NCBI GenBank assembly: GCA_943846685.1
Contig: OX044363.1
Location: forward strand, 434,001 to 498,000
Direction: 5' to 3'
Length of the DNA stretch: 64,000 nucleotides
Source: an uncultured Pseudomonadales bacterium
Lineage (GTDB): Bacteria; Pseudomonadota; Gammaproteobacteria; Pseudomonadales; Porticoccaceae
In this document: positions 12,232 through 23,940 of the stretch, piece after piece
Layout of the letters: each line of letters starts with the position of its first letter
Position numbering within the stretch: position 1 is the first letter of the stretch
The notes under the pieces: generated by a model
Database searches by the model: none
The model's input: the letters and a program-made list of their open reading frames with translations, nothing else
Told to the model about the DNA's origin: nothing
Program-made: the position numbers and the translations under genes

Positions 12232-14400
12232 TCAGCCCGCTAAAGGGCAACCAGATTGGCTGATGCCAGTAATCAATATCTTGGTGCCCACATCGGCAAA
12301 GCCACATGCACTCTGGCCCGTGGGCCATTGCCTTCAAAATTCAGAATAACGCCCTCACCATAGACCTGATGATTGACTCCCTGACCCAAGGCAAAACCGG
12401 TGTCATCACCCTGATCACTGCTCAGAGCACCGCGAGCATAACTGGTGGGTCGGCTAACGGTACTCTGCAGACGCACCTCTTCGATCACCTCTTTGGGAAT
12501 ATCGCGGACAAAGCGCGACACCGAGTTAAACGATTCACTGCCGTAAATAGAGCGGCTCTCGGCAAAGGTCAGATAGAGTTTTTGCATGGCTCTGGTGATA
12601 CCCACATAGGCCAGACGTCGCTCTTCTTCGAGGCGGCCCGGCTCCTCCAGAGACATTTTATGGGGAAATAAATTCTCCTCCATACCGGCCAGAAAGACTA
12701 ACGGAAACTCAAGACCTTTGGCGCTGTGCAATGTCATCAACTGCACCGCATCCTGATCTTCATCGGCCTGACGGTCGCCAGAATCCAGCGCTACCTGATC
12801 AAGAAACTGCGGCAGAATCGGCTGGTCTTTGTCTTCCGGCTCAAAGTTGCGACAGGCGCCAACCAGTTCTTCAAGGTTTTCCACACGGGCCTGTCCGCGC
12901 TCACCTTTTTCGCGGCGGTGCATCTCGATCAGACCGCTGCGCTCGATAGCATGATCGGCCTGTTCATGCAGTGGCAGCTCATCTAGCTGACCACTCATTT
13001 CATTAATCAGCTGTATAAATCACAGCCACCGCATTGGTCGCTCGCGCGGCCATACGCTTTTCGGTGACAATTTTTTCCGCCGCGCTCCACAGTGAGATCT
13101 GCCCATCGCGGGCAACCTCACGAATCATTTCAACGGTGCGATCACCAATACCCCGGGTTGGAACATTGACCACCCGCTCGAACGCGGTGTCGTCGTGACA
13201 GTTCATCATCAGGCGCAGATAAGAGAGGGCGTTTTTAACTTCCAGACGTTCATAGAAACGCTGTCCGCCATAAATCCGGTAGGGAATATCCGCCTGTAAT
13301 AGGGCGGCTTCAAGAACTCGCGACTGGGCGTTGGATCGATAGAGAATCGCCGAATCTTCACGGCGGTTGCCCTGCTGAACCCAGCTGTGCAGACGGTCGG
13401 CGATATAGCGCGCTTCATCGTGTTCATTAAAGGCGGCATACAGGGCGATGGGCTCGCCCTCGCCAGAGTCGGTCCACAGGTTTTTGCCGAGACGCTCGGC
13501 ATTTTTAACAATCACCGCATTGGCGGCACCGAGAATATTGGAGGTGGAGCGATAGTTTTGCTCGAGCTTTACCGTATGGGTATCGGGGAAATGACGCTCA
13601 TAGCTAAGAATATTTTCGACCTTTGCCCCGCGCCAACCATAGATAGACTGATCGTCATCGCCCACCGCGGTCACACCGCTGACTTTACCGGCGAGCAATC
13701 TCAACCAGGCGTACTGAACGGCGTTGGTATCCTGAAACTCATCGACCAGAATATGCTGAAAGCGCTGCTGATAATGCTCGAGAACCGCAGGATTGTTTTT
13801 CCACAGTTCCAGTGCACGCAATAAGAGTTCAGCAAAATCGATTACCCCGAGACGATTGCAGACCTCTTCATACTCGCGGTAGATACGCAGCATGGTCAGC
13901 AAGTGCGGATCACCAGTCTCCTGAATATGCGCCGCTCTCAGGCCTTCATCCTTTTGACCATTGATCCACCACTGAGCCTGCTTGGGCGGCCAGCGCTGCT
14001 CATCGAGATCCATACTGCGCATCACTCGCTTAACCAGGCGCAGCTGATCATCGGAATCCAGTATCTGGAAGTTCTCCGGTAGATTCACATCGCGCCAATG
14101 GGCTTTAAGCAGACGGTGTGCCAGACCGTGGAAAGTGCCAACCCACATACCGCGCAGTGACATCCCCAACAGTTCGTCAATGCGCTCACGCATTTCCCGA
14201 GCCGCCTTATTGGTAAAGGTCACCGCCAATAGGCCATAGGGTGAAATATTGTCGACCTGTATTTTCCAGGCGATGCGATGCACCAGCACTCGGGTTTTGC
14301 CGCTACCTGCGCCGGCCAACACCAATAGGTGTTGCTTGTCGCTGGTAACCGCTTCTTCCTGGGCTGGGTTTAACTGATTGAGTATCGAGGTAACGTCCAT
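12232..14400 (-). CDS. uvrD: DNA helicase II (UvrD), frameshifted
   Basis: Superfamily 1 3'-5' helicase of mismatch and nucleotide excision repair. Motifs in order: AGAGSGKT (Walker A), TFTNKAAREM, GTFHGLAHRLL, LVDEFQDTN, GDDDQSIYGWRGA, LEQNYRST, LMTLHSAKGLEFP, VGITRA. The C-terminal tail (GQGVNHQVYGEGVILNFEG) is UvrD-like rather than Rep-like. Two frame breaks occur: an extra base in the A-run near 13017 and a missing base in AAA at 12298-12300. When both are corrected the protein ends ...VGTKILITGISQ... with TGA at 12232, giving about 720 residues as expected. It is divergent from hexR. Confidence 0.93.
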
Positions 14401-14534
14401 AGGGCCTTATTCTAACAATATGTCCCGAACAGTTGTTGGGCAAAATACTGTTTATGTTGAGTTTATTGTTGTCGAGGCAATCTATGCCGGTCATGAGCTT
14501 TTTACTACAAAACTGGCATTAAATCGGGATTTCT

Positions 14535-14549
14535 TGTAAATTTTTTACA
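14535..14549 (+). promoter_or_regulatory. Candidate HexR operator
   Basis: The sequence is TGTAA, five A/T bases, TTACA: an exact fit to the known HexR consensus half-sites TGTAR...YTACA with a five-base spacer. It lies 86 bases before the hexR start and 8 bases upstream of the predicted -35 box. Position and sequence suggest autoregulation; it could also affect the divergent uvrD. Confidence 0.75.
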
Positions 14550-14557
14550 CAATCACT

Positions 14558-14586
14558 TTGGTTAAACGTTAAAACTGGTCTATAAA
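14558..14586 (+). promoter_or_regulatory. Predicted sigma-70 promoter of hexR
   Basis: TTGGTT at 14558-14563 and TATAAA at 14581-14586 are separated by exactly 17 bases, a good sigma-70 match. The start codon follows 35 bases after the -10 box, with AAGGA as ribosome-binding site. Confidence 0.6.
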
Positions 14587-14621
14587 AGTGGTTCTAATAA
14601 GTTTGTCTACAAGGACTCTCT

Positions 14622-15470
14622 ATGAAACCCGCACAGCTCACACAGACCATTAGCGATACCTTAACTGAACTGCGCAAGTCCGAGCGCAAGGTCGCTGAAT
14701 TTGTCCTTAAAGAACCTTTAGGGGTTATACGTATGCGGATTGTCGATCTGGCACAGCAGGCCGGCGTCAGTGAGCCCACGGTGGTGCGATTTTGCCGGGC
14801 AGTAGGCTGCCGTGGTTTTCAGGATTTTAAACTGGCGCTGGCACAACAATTAGCCTCAAGTCCAAGCTACGGTCAAATTGCAGTAACCGATACAGATTCA
14901 ACTCGCGAATATACCCACAAGGTTTTCGACTCAACCGTGGACACGCTATTAAAAGTTCGTGATAGCCTGATACTGGAAAATTTGGAAGCAGCGGTAGCGG
15001 CCATCTGCAATGCACAGCGGGTGGAGTTTTATGGCTTTGGTGCCTCGGCGGCTGTTGCCTTTGATGCCCAACACAAATTCTTTAGGCTGCAGATTACCTC
15101 GGCAGCCTACTCGGATCCGCATCTGCAAAATATGTCAGCAACTTCATTGCACGCTGGAGATGTGGTGGTGGCGATCTCCCAGTCGGGACGCACCAAGGCG
15201 CTACTGGATTCTATGGATCTGGTTAAAAAGGCCGGGGGTATTGTTATTGGTCTGGCGCCAAGTAATTCGCCCATTGCCAGAAAGGCCGATATTACTATTG
15301 AGGTCAATGCCAAGGAGGACATTCAAATCTATACGCCGCTATCCTCAAGAATTGCCCATCTTGCGGTTCTGGATGTATTGGCGATTGGCGTGGCGCAAAA
15401 GAAAGGCCCGCAGCTGGAAGCACATTTGCAACAACTACAGGCCGGCCTGGCATCACTGCGCAGTGATTAA
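14622..15470 (+). CDS. hexR: HexR, RpiR-family regulator of central carbon metabolism
   Basis: A 282-residue regulator with an N-terminal HTH_6 domain (LRKSERKVAEFVL; VDLAQQAGVSEPTVVRFCRAVG near residues 45-65) and a C-terminal SIS sugar-phosphate-binding domain (FYGFGASAAVAFDAQHKFFR; VVVAISQSGRTKALLD near residues 180-195). HexR family members sense KDPG and control Entner-Doudoroff, glycolytic and zwf genes. Here none of zwf, edd, eda or gap is adjacent, so the gene stands alone. A TGTAA-N5-TTACA operator just upstream supports the identification. It is convergent with a 42-codon gene 5 bases downstream. Confidence 0.93.
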   Translation: MKPAQLTQTISDTLTELRKSERKVAEFVLKEPLGVIRMRIVDLAQQAGVSEPTVVRFCRAVGCRGFQDFKLALAQQLASSPSYGQIAVTDTDSTREYTHKVFDSTVDTLLKVRDSLILENLEAAVAAICNAQRVEFYGFGASAAVAFDAQHKFFRLQITSAAYSDPHLQNMSATSLHAGDVVVAISQSGRTKALLDSMDLVKKAGGIVIGLAPSNSPIARKADITIEVNAKEDIQIYTPLSSRIAHLAVLDVLAIGVAQKKGPQLEAHLQQLQAGLASLRSD

Positions 15471-15475
15471 AATAT

Positions 15476-15604
15476 TTACTCGTCTTTGTAATCGTCGTCT
15501 AAAACGCCTTTTTCTTTAAGGGTTTTTACCAGCTTTTCCAGCCTAACAAAGGCGACCACGCCCATCAACCCAAACACAAATCCTGCTGCTGCTAATCCAT
15601 CCAT
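15476..15604 (-). CDS. 42-residue predicted membrane microprotein
   Basis: Reading the minus strand gives ATG at 15604 and TAA at 15476-15478. The protein starts MDGLAAAGFVFGLMGVVAFV, a single hydrophobic segment of about 18 residues, and continues with a charged tail (RLEKLVKTLKEKGVLDDDYKDE). A GGAAGGGA ribosome-binding site sits 6-13 bases before the ATG. This helix-plus-amphipathic-tail layout is that of small inner-membrane proteins. It is convergent with hexR, stops 5 bases apart. I do not recognise a family. Confidence 0.72.
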   Translation of the reverse strand: MDGLAAAGFVFGLMGVVAFVRLEKLVKTLKEKGVLDDDYKDE

Positions 15605-15843
15605 AATTTTTCCCTTCCTAAAAATAATTTTTCTTTATAAATTATAGTGCAAAGTAAATTTTACGCATTGATAATTTTTTCAGAATTTCTTTTGAGTCAA
15701 TAGAAAAAACCACCATAGTGCCGTCTGTTGATATTGCTAAGTAATCAGCTAATTAATTTTATAGAACACCAAGTAAATATCATGCCTTTTAATGACTCAA
15801 CAGTAACTGAGTTGATTTAGATAAAGGTGTTTTTTATTTGTTA
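15605..15843. other. AT-rich gap without a recognised gene
   Basis: This 239-base stretch is visibly AT-rich and contains the ribosome-binding site and presumably the promoter of the 42-codon gene. No open frame of interest or clear hairpin terminator was seen. Confidence 0.5.
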
Positions 15844-16134
15844 TTATTTCTTGCAGAATGCCTCAAAATTCTTTGCCGAATTCTCAGACAACTCTGAAAA
15901 AAACATTGCTGCAGCATATGTTTTTTCAGATTTTTTCTCGTTTCCTGCTTGTCTTTCTTTGTCTGCGGTTTTTAATAATTCACCAGACGTGTATAAGAAA
16001 AACCCTGCTGCCTCACTAATCTTTTTGCAGTCTTCGCTCTTCCAAAATCCTATTTCGGCTTCCTCAGGCTTTGCGCATCCTGAGATGGAAAGAAACAAAA
16101 TTAATATCCAAAAGATGGGAGTGAATTTATTCAT
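15844..16134 (-). CDS. Small AT-rich lipoprotein of unknown function
   Basis: A 96-residue protein with a clear lipoprotein signal: MNKFTPIFWILILFLSISGC, where LSISGC is a lipobox placing the acylated Cys at residue 20. The mature part is hydrophilic and Lys/Glu/Ala-rich, predicted helical, with one further Cys pair (DCKK and EAFCKK) that could form a disulfide. Codons favour A/T more than those of neighbouring genes, suggesting a recently acquired or fast-evolving gene. An opposite-strand frame over the same bases (15827-16141) lacks any protein-like feature. Confidence 0.7.
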   Translation of the reverse strand: MNKFTPIFWILILFLSISGCAKPEEAEIGFWKSEDCKKISEAAGFFLYTSGELLKTADKERQAGNEKKSEKTYAAAMFFSELSENSAKNFEAFCKK

Positions 16135-16226
16135 TATGTAACCTCGGCATCAGAAAATAGATTTAATAAAGCTTTTTACATGTGTTTGCATTTTTTACTA
16201 ATATTGATAAATTAATTTTGTTAACA

Positions 16227-18056
16227 CTACTCCACCGTAACTGACTTGGCCAAATTTCTCGGCTGATCAACATCGGTGCCCTTAAGTAAGGCGACATGAT
16301 AGGAAAGCATCTGCAATGGCAGTGTATAAATAATTGCCTCTAAACTTTTTGGTACATGAGGCATAGCGATAACTGTTGTTCCCGGTTCGCTGACAAAGCC
16401 GGCATCCACATCGGCAAATACAAACAACTCTCCACCCCGTGCGCGAACTTCATGCAAATTAGATTTTAACTTTTCCAATAATTCATTATTTGGTGCCACT
16501 GTGACTACTGGCATATCTTCATCAACCAGCGCCAATGGCCCATGTTTTAATTCACCGGAAGGGTAGGCTTCCGCATGAATATAGGAAATTTCTTTTAGTT
16601 TCAATGCACCCTCAAGGGCAACAGGGTATTGTTCACCGCGACCCAAAAATAGGGCGTGATGCTTGTTGGCAAATGATTCTGACATTTCCTCAATCACTCC
16701 ATCCAACCCTAGCACTTGGCTACAAAGCTCTGGAAGTCGATGTAAATTTTCGACAAGCTCTTTTTCTACTTTTTCATCAAGGCCTTTATGGCGACCCAGT
16801 GATAAAGTTAAAAGCTGCAGTGCGACCAGCTGGGTAGTAAAAGCTTTGGTCGATGCCACACCAATTTCAGGGCCAGCCATAGTCATCAATGAAATATTTG
16901 ATTCTCGAACCAAGGAACTATTGGCAACATTACAAATTGCTAGAAAACCGAGATAACCATTCTCTTTAGCTTTGCGCAATGCCGCTAATGTATCAGCAGT
17001 TTCACCGGATTGAGAGATAGTGACAAAAAGAGTTCCCGCAGGCACAGAAACTGTTCTGTAACGATATTCGCTTGCCACTTCGACCTGACAGGGAATACCT
17101 GTATGCTCTTCTAACCAATATTTAGCGACAAGACCGGAGTGAAAACTTGTGCCACAGGCAACGATATGAATGTTATTAGTTTGTGCGAAAAGTTCTTCTG
17201 CCTGATAACCAAAAATAGCTTCGCGGATATTATCTTTGCCAATACGACCCGCCGTAGTGTCGGCTAAAACTGTTGCCTGTTCGAAGATTTCTTTTTGCAT
17301 AAAGTGACGGTACTCACCTTTTTCTGCAATCTGATCTTTTTCATCCAGCTGATGCACCTCTCTACTGACTGCATTACCAGCCTCATCAAAAATACTATAG
17401 GCAGCACTTGTCATCTCAACAAGATCACCTTCTTCCACAAATACAAACCGATCAGTTACCTGACGCAGTGCCATTTGATCTGAAGCAATAAAGTGTTCGT
17501 CAATACCTACGCCAACCACCAACGGGCTTCCACTGCGAGCACCAATAATTGTATCTGGGTGTGTTTCTGAAATTACGCCCAGTGCGTAAGCACCCTCTAG
17601 TCTTGTAATAGTTTTCTGAACAGCAGATCGTAAGTCACCGTGGCTTTTCAAATAATGATGAACTAGATGGGCTATTACTTCTGTATCGGTTGCAGAGATG
17701 ATTTCGTAACCCAGCGCCACAACCTCTTTTCGCAACTCATCGTGATTTTCAATAATTCCATTGTGAACAACTGAAACTCCCGCTGAAATATGTGGATGAG
17801 AATTGATGGTACTTGGCTCACCGTGAGTGGCCCAACGGGTGTGCGAAATACCTGTATTACCAGCACAAGGGTTAACTGCAGCGATTTTTTCTAACTCAAC
17901 CACCTTGCCTATATTTTTTATTGTTTGTAAGGCTCCCGCGCTGTCAATAATAGAAAGCCCCGCTGAGTCATATCCGCGATATTCAAGACGATGTAGACCT
18001 TCAATTAAAATTTTATATATATTTCTTTGCGTTACCGCACCTACTATTCCACACAT
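16227..18056 (-). CDS. glmS: Glucosamine-6-phosphate synthase (isomerizing)
   Basis: Makes glucosamine-6-phosphate from fructose-6-phosphate and glutamine, the first step to UDP-GlcNAc. The 609 residues show the class II amidotransferase N-terminus MCGIVGA with Cys2 as nucleophile, HTRWATHG, then two SIS domains (VACGTSFHSG near residue 305, SQSGETADT, and EGALKLKEISYIHAEAYPSGELKHGPLAL), ending NLAKSVTVE. It lies 14 bases after glmU on the same strand, so the two UDP-GlcNAc genes are co-transcribed. Base composition is somewhat more AT-rich than in the atp genes. Confidence 0.98.
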   Translation of the reverse strand: MCGIVGAVTQRNIYKILIEGLHRLEYRGYDSAGLSIIDSAGALQTIKNIGKVVELEKIAAVNPCAGNTGISHTRWATHGEPSTINSHPHISAGVSVVHNGIIENHDELRKEVVALGYEIISATDTEVIAHLVHHYLKSHGDLRSAVQKTITRLEGAYALGVISETHPDTIIGARSGSPLVVGVGIDEHFIASDQMALRQVTDRFVFVEEGDLVEMTSAAYSIFDEAGNAVSREVHQLDEKDQIAEKGEYRHFMQKEIFEQATVLADTTAGRIGKDNIREAIFGYQAEELFAQTNNIHIVACGTSFHSGLVAKYWLEEHTGIPCQVEVASEYRYRTVSVPAGTLFVTISQSGETADTLAALRKAKENGYLGFLAICNVANSSLVRESNISLMTMAGPEIGVASTKAFTTQLVALQLLTLSLGRHKGLDEKVEKELVENLHRLPELCSQVLGLDGVIEEMSESFANKHHALFLGRGEQYPVALEGALKLKEISYIHAEAYPSGELKHGPLALVDEDMPVVTVAPNNELLEKLKSNLHEVRARGGELFVFADVDAGFVSEPGTTVIAMPHVPKSLEAIIYTLPLQMLSYHVALLKGTDVDQPRNLAKSVTVE

Positions 18057-18070
18057 AATTAAAATCCGCT

Positions 18071-19435
18071 CTATTTTTTAATTGGCCGTTTCCAGCCACT
18101 TACATTACGTTGTCTAGTTCTAGCAACGGCTAGATTGCCATCGGGGATCTCTGTATTGATAGTTGACCCTGCAGCGACAAATGCATTTTCACCAATACTC
18201 ACCGGGGCAATTAATGTACTGTTCGAACCGACAAAACTATTGTCGCCAATCTGGGTTTTATATTTATTCACACCATCGTAGTTACAGGTAATTGTGCCTG
18301 CGCCCACATTCACACTTTCACCCAGTTCGGCATCGCCAACATAGCTTAGGTGATTAATTTTACTGCCATTGCCGACAATGGCTTTTTTGGTCTCGACGAA
18401 ATTGCCAACTTTGGTATCTGTACCCAGTTCGGTTCCCGGACGGATTCGGGCAAAGGGCCCGAGAATTGCGCGGTCGCCAATCGTCGACTGCTCTATCACT
18501 GTATTGGCTTTTATCTCTACGCCATCACCGATGGTGCTGTTAATAATATGGCAGTTTGGTCCAATACTCACCCCAGAACCTATTGTTACATCGCCTTCAA
18601 AAATACAGTTCACATCAATAAAGTTATCAGTGCCTGCCCGCAGGGTTCCACGCTGATCAAAACGCGCAGGATCTGCCAGGCTAGTGCCAGCGACCATTAG
18701 CGCATCGGCGAGTTGGGCTTGGTATACACGCTCAAGCGCGGCCAGTTGCTGGCGATTGTTAATGCCTTCAACTTCAGCCACTGAGCTGGGATGTATGCCA
18801 TTAATACTGTAGCCGGCTTTTCTGGCAATGGAGATCAGGTCGGTAAGATAGTACTCGCCCTGAGCATTGTTGTTATTAATTAATGGCAGCCATTCGGCAA
18901 GCTGTTGTGCGGTTAATGACATTACGCCAGTATTTACTTCATCGACCTTTAACTGCTCTGGATTAGCGTCTTTTTGCTCAACAATTGCTTCAATCTGACC
19001 ATCGGCATCACGAATAATCCGTCCGTAACCCTGAGGATTGTTCAGTTGAATGGTGAGTAGGCCAATACTTTTATCATCCACTGCGTCGAGCATCTGGCTA
19101 ATAGTGTCTGAGGTAATTAAGGGAACATCACCGTAGAGGATAACTACCTTGGCGTCTTCACGCAGCTCTGGCAGTGCCATATGCACAGCGTGGCCTGTGC
19201 CAAGCTGTTCGGCCTGTTCAACCATGCTGATCGATGGGTCGCTATAGAGTGCTCGGACGGCTTCTGCGCCATGTCCAGTAACAATGATTTTTTTCGAATC
19301 GCCAACGGTAGTGGCGGCATCGAGTACATGGCCAAGCATAGGCTTGCCGGCTAGTTTATGCAGCACCTTTGGCAGCTGGGACTTCATGCGTGTTCCCTTG
19401 CCGGCTGCAAGAATAACAATATCAGTAGTTTTCAT
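18071..19435 (-). CDS. glmU: Bifunctional GlmU (uridyltransferase/acetyltransferase)
   Basis: Acetylates glucosamine-1-phosphate and joins it to UMP, giving UDP-GlcNAc. The 454-residue protein has the pyrophosphorylase signature VILAAGKGTRMKSQLPKVLH at the N-terminus and, from about residue 250, hexapeptide repeats of the left-handed beta-helix (for example GSGVSIGPNCHI, GAGTITCNYDGVNK). It sits between atpC and glmS, separated from atpC by a terminator-like hairpin. Confidence 0.98.
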   Translation of the reverse strand: MKTTDIVILAAGKGTRMKSQLPKVLHKLAGKPMLGHVLDAATTVGDSKKIIVTGHGAEAVRALYSDPSISMVEQAEQLGTGHAVHMALPELREDAKVVILYGDVPLITSDTISQMLDAVDDKSIGLLTIQLNNPQGYGRIIRDADGQIEAIVEQKDANPEQLKVDEVNTGVMSLTAQQLAEWLPLINNNNAQGEYYLTDLISIARKAGYSINGIHPSSVAEVEGINNRQQLAALERVYQAQLADALMVAGTSLADPARFDQRGTLRAGTDNFIDVNCIFEGDVTIGSGVSIGPNCHIINSTIGDGVEIKANTVIEQSTIGDRAILGPFARIRPGTELGTDTKVGNFVETKKAIVGNGSKINHLSYVGDAELGESVNVGAGTITCNYDGVNKYKTQIGDNSFVGSNSTLIAPVSIGENAFVAAGSTINTEIPDGNLAVARTRQRNVSGWKRPIKK

Positions 19436-19553
19436 CGATTATCGGCCCGATTTACTGTTTATTAATAAATTTTGCAGGCTAACGGTACTGTCAAAAGGTT
19501 GTCAGTACAAGCCATCCTGGAACAACGCCTTCCTACTGAGGTTTTTCCAGCTG

Positions 19554-19584
19554 AAAAAAAAGGGCGGCACAGCCACCCCTTTTT
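19554..19584 (-). terminator. Rho-independent terminator after atpC
   Basis: On the minus strand an AAAAGGGGTGGC arm pairs with GCCGCCCTTTT around a TGT loop, with one G-U pair, followed by a run of T. It is placed 20-50 bases after the atpC stop and would end the atp operon before glmU. The plus strand also ends in T5, so it may be bidirectional. Confidence 0.75.
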
Positions 19585-19603
19585 ATACTCAAGCAACTGT
19601 TAA

Positions 19604-20029
19604 TCAGCCGCCGAGCTTTTTACGTAACTGCGCAACAGTTTTAAGCTGTGCAGATGCTTCTGCCAACATTGCCGCGGCTTTGGAGTACTCTATCTCACCC
19701 GTCTGGTTGGCAATTGCCTGCTCTGCATCTTTTACCGCTTCAGCTGCTGCAGCTTCGTCGATATCATCAGCACGCACCGCAGTATCGGCCAGTATGGAAA
19801 CCATATTTGGCTGTACTTCGAGGTACCCGCCAGAGAGGTAGTAGATCTCTTCTTCACCATTCTGCTTGATAAGCCTGACCGGGCCGGGCTTAAGATCGCT
19901 GAGCAGTGGGGCGTGACCAGCGGTTACACCAAGCTCTCCAAGAGAACCTGTGGCAACCACCATCTCAATCAATCCGGAAAAGATTGATTCGTCTGCACTT
20001 ACGATGTCGCAATGAACTGTCATAGCCAT
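19604..20029 (-). CDS. atpC: ATP synthase epsilon subunit
   Basis: Subunit of the F1 central stalk that also inhibits ATP hydrolysis. The 141-residue protein begins [16 protein letters not shown], with the beta-sandwich motif [19 protein letters not shown], and ends in a helical hairpin. It is the last gene of atpIBEFHAGDC, 25 bases after atpD. Confidence 0.97.
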   Translation of the reverse strand: MAMTVHCDIVSADESIFSGLIEMVVATGSLGELGVTAGHAPLLSDLKPGPVRLIKQNGEEEIYYLSGGYLEVQPNMVSILADTAVRADDIDEAAAAEAVKDAEQAIANQTGEIEYSKAAAMLAEASAQLKTVAQLRKKLGG

Positions 20030-20054
20030 AATTATAGCGCCTGCTTATCCCAGA

Positions 20055-21494
<1,440 letters not shown>

Positions 21495-22355
21495 TTATAC
21501 GGCGGCTGCGCCACTTACAATTTCTGACAGCTCTTGGGTAATCGCTGCCTGACGGGCCTTGTTATAAAGCAGTTGCAATTCGTCGATCATTTCACCGGCA
21601 TTGTCGGTGGCGTTCTTCATCGCCAGCATTCGCGCGGCTTGCTCACAAGCTTTGTTCTCTACCACACCCTGATAAACCTGAGATTCGATATAGCGAACCA
21701 GAAGTCCATCAAGTAAATCCTTGGCATCGGGCTCATAGATATAATCCCAATGGTGCGAAAGCTTTTCATCAGTGCTTGGCTTTAGAGGTAACAGCTGCTC
21801 AACCGCTGGCTGCTGGGTCATAGTGTTTACAAACACATTGTTAACCACTAACAGCTGGTCGATACGGCCTTCTTCATAGGCATCCAACATTACCTTAACG
21901 CCACCAATCAGGTCGCTGGCACTGGGTTCATCACCGACATCTTTAACCGCTGCAACTATATTGCCACCAACGCTATTAAAGAATCCGCCGGCTTTGTTAC
22001 CCACTGCACAGATATCAATTTCAACACCCTGACCGGAGAACTCTTTCATTGATTTCAGAGCTTCTTTAAACAGGTTGATATTCAAACCACCGCAGAGACC
22101 ACGGTCTGTTGAAATCACGATAAAACCGACGCGCTTAATATCTCGCTGTTCGAGATATTGGTGCTTGTACTCGGAAACTGCGTTGGCGATATGGCTGACC
22201 ACATCACGGATGCGAAGGGCATAGGGCTTACCCAATGCCATTCGTTCCTGAGCGCGACGCATTTTACTCGCAGCAACCATTTCCATGGCTCTGGTGATTT
22301 TTTGCGTGCTGCCAATACTAGCAATTTTGGTTCTTACTTCTTTTCCGATTGCCAT
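21495..22355 (-). CDS. atpG: ATP synthase gamma subunit
   Basis: Rotor shaft of F1. The 286 residues start with [33 protein letters not shown], a conserved N-terminal coiled helix, contain [15 protein letters not shown] near residue 78, and end in a second long helix ([39 protein letters not shown]). It is between atpA and atpD as usual. Confidence 0.97.
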   Translation of the reverse strand: MAIGKEVRTKIASIGSTQKITRAMEMVAASKMRRAQERMALGKPYALRIRDVVSHIANAVSEYKHQYLEQRDIKRVGFIVISTDRGLCGGLNINLFKEALKSMKEFSGQGVEIDICAVGNKAGGFFNSVGGNIVAAVKDVGDEPSASDLIGGVKVMLDAYEEGRIDQLLVVNNVFVNTMTQQPAVEQLLPLKPSTDEKLSHHWDYIYEPDAKDLLDGLLVRYIESQVYQGVVENKACEQAARMLAMKNATDNAGEMIDELQLLYNKARQAAITQELSEIVSGAAAV

Positions 22356-22378
22356 TTCTTATGCCTGCCTACAGTGAC

Positions 22379-23923
22379 TTACCAGGTTTGAGTTGCAACA
22401 AACTTTTCTAGCGCAGCTTTAAAGCCAGCAGCTATATCGTCGTTGTAATCGCCTGACTGGTTGATTTGATCCATCAGATCACTGTGCTCGGCCTTCATGT
22501 AAGAGAGCACGGAGGATTCGAAATCACCGATCTTGTTCACTTCAACGTCTTGCAAGAAGCCGTTATCCGCTGCATAAATCATCAGACCCATTTCCGCGAC
22601 GCTCTGCGGTGAGTACTGCTTCTGCTTCATCAGTTCGGTAACGCGCTCACCGTGATCGAGCTGAGCCTTAGTGGCATCATCCAGATCCGAGGCAAACTGC
22701 GAGAATGCCGCTAGTTCACGATACTGTGCCAGTGCGGTACGAATACCACCGGACAGTTTCTTAATGATCTTAGTCTGTGCCGCACCACCTACACGAGATA
22801 CCGATACACCTGCGTTCATCGCTGGACGTACGCCGGCGTTAAACATGTCAGCTTCAAGGAAGATCTGACCATCGGTAATCGAAATCACGTTAGTAGGTAC
22901 GAATGCAGATACGTCACCAGCCTGAGTTTCAATCACTGGCAGTGCAGTCAATGAACCAGTTTGGCCTTTTACTTCACCGTTGGTGAACTTTTCAACGTAA
23001 TCCGCATTTACACGGGCCGCACGCTCTAGCAGGCGGGAGTGCAAATAGAATACATCACCAGGGTAGGCTTCACGACCTGGAGGACGCTTCAACAGCAAAG
23101 AGATCTGACGGTATGCCCAAGCTTGTTTGGTCAAATCATCATAGATAATCAGTGCGTCTTGTCCGCGGTCACGGTAGTACTCACCCATGGTGCAACCAGC
23201 AAAGGGTGCAAGATACTGCATCGCTGCAGGATCAGAGGCGGTAGCCGCTACCACGATAGTGTGTTCCATGGCGCCGTGCTCTTCGAGTTTGCGAACTACC
23301 GCAGCTACAGAAGATGCTTTCTGGCCAATTGCCACATAGATACATTTAATGCCAGAACCTTTCTGGTTGATGATCGCATCAACGGCAATGGCTGATTTAC
23401 CAATCTGACGATCGCCAATAACCAGCTCGCGCTGACCACGACCAATCGGCACCATGGCATCAATTGCTTTTAGACCGATCTGTACTGGCTGATCTACTGA
23501 CTGACGATCGATTACACCAGGTGCCACTTTTTCAAGTGGATCGGTGATCGCCGCATTGATAGGACCTTTGCCGTCAATGGGGTTACCCAGTGCGTCGACA
23601 ACACGGCCTTCAAGTTCAGGACCTACAGGTACTTCAAGTACGCGGCCGGTACAGCGGGCTTTTTGGCCCTCTGCGAGTGTCTGGTAGTCACCCAGTACCA
23701 CGGCGCCGACAGAGTCGCGCTCGAGGTTAAGTGCCATACCGTAAACACCGCCGTCGAACTCGATCATTTCACCGTACATCACGTCGGCTAGACCGTGAAT
23801 ACGAATGATACCGTCGGATACGGATACAATGGTGCCCTCATTTTGGGCTTCTGACGAAACATTAAGGTTGTCGATACGACCCTTAATAATTTCGCTAATT
23901 TCTGATGGATTCAGTTGCTGCAT
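22379..23923 (-). CDS. atpA: ATP synthase alpha subunit
   Basis: Non-catalytic nucleotide-binding F1 subunit of 514 residues. Walker A near residue 170 reads GDRQIGKS, where E. coli has GDRQTGKT; the change keeps GK[ST]. Further matches are [18 protein letters not shown] and the alpha signature [17 protein letters not shown] with the conserved Arg finger. It follows atpH after 17 bases. Confidence 0.98.
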   Translation of the reverse strand: MQQLNPSEISEIIKGRIDNLNVSSEAQNEGTIVSVSDGIIRIHGLADVMYGEMIEFDGGVYGMALNLERDSVGAVVLGDYQTLAEGQKARCTGRVLEVPVGPELEGRVVDALGNPIDGKGPINAAITDPLEKVAPGVIDRQSVDQPVQIGLKAIDAMVPIGRGQRELVIGDRQIGKSAIAVDAIINQKGSGIKCIYVAIGQKASSVAAVVRKLEEHGAMEHTIVVAATASDPAAMQYLAPFAGCTMGEYYRDRGQDALIIYDDLTKQAWAYRQISLLLKRPPGREAYPGDVFYLHSRLLERAARVNADYVEKFTNGEVKGQTGSLTALPVIETQAGDVSAFVPTNVISITDGQIFLEADMFNAGVRPAMNAGVSVSRVGGAAQTKIIKKLSGGIRTALAQYRELAAFSQFASDLDDATKAQLDHGERVTELMKQKQYSPQSVAEMGLMIYAADNGFLQDVEVNKIGDFESSVLSYMKAEHSDLMDQINQSGDYNDDIAAGFKAALEKFVATQTW

Positions 23924-23940
23924 GCTTAGGCCTCAAATCC

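Noticed and set aside
15010..15519. 169-codon frame within hexR
   Set aside because: Overlaps the SIS domain of hexR in another frame, Trp/Arg-rich shadow.
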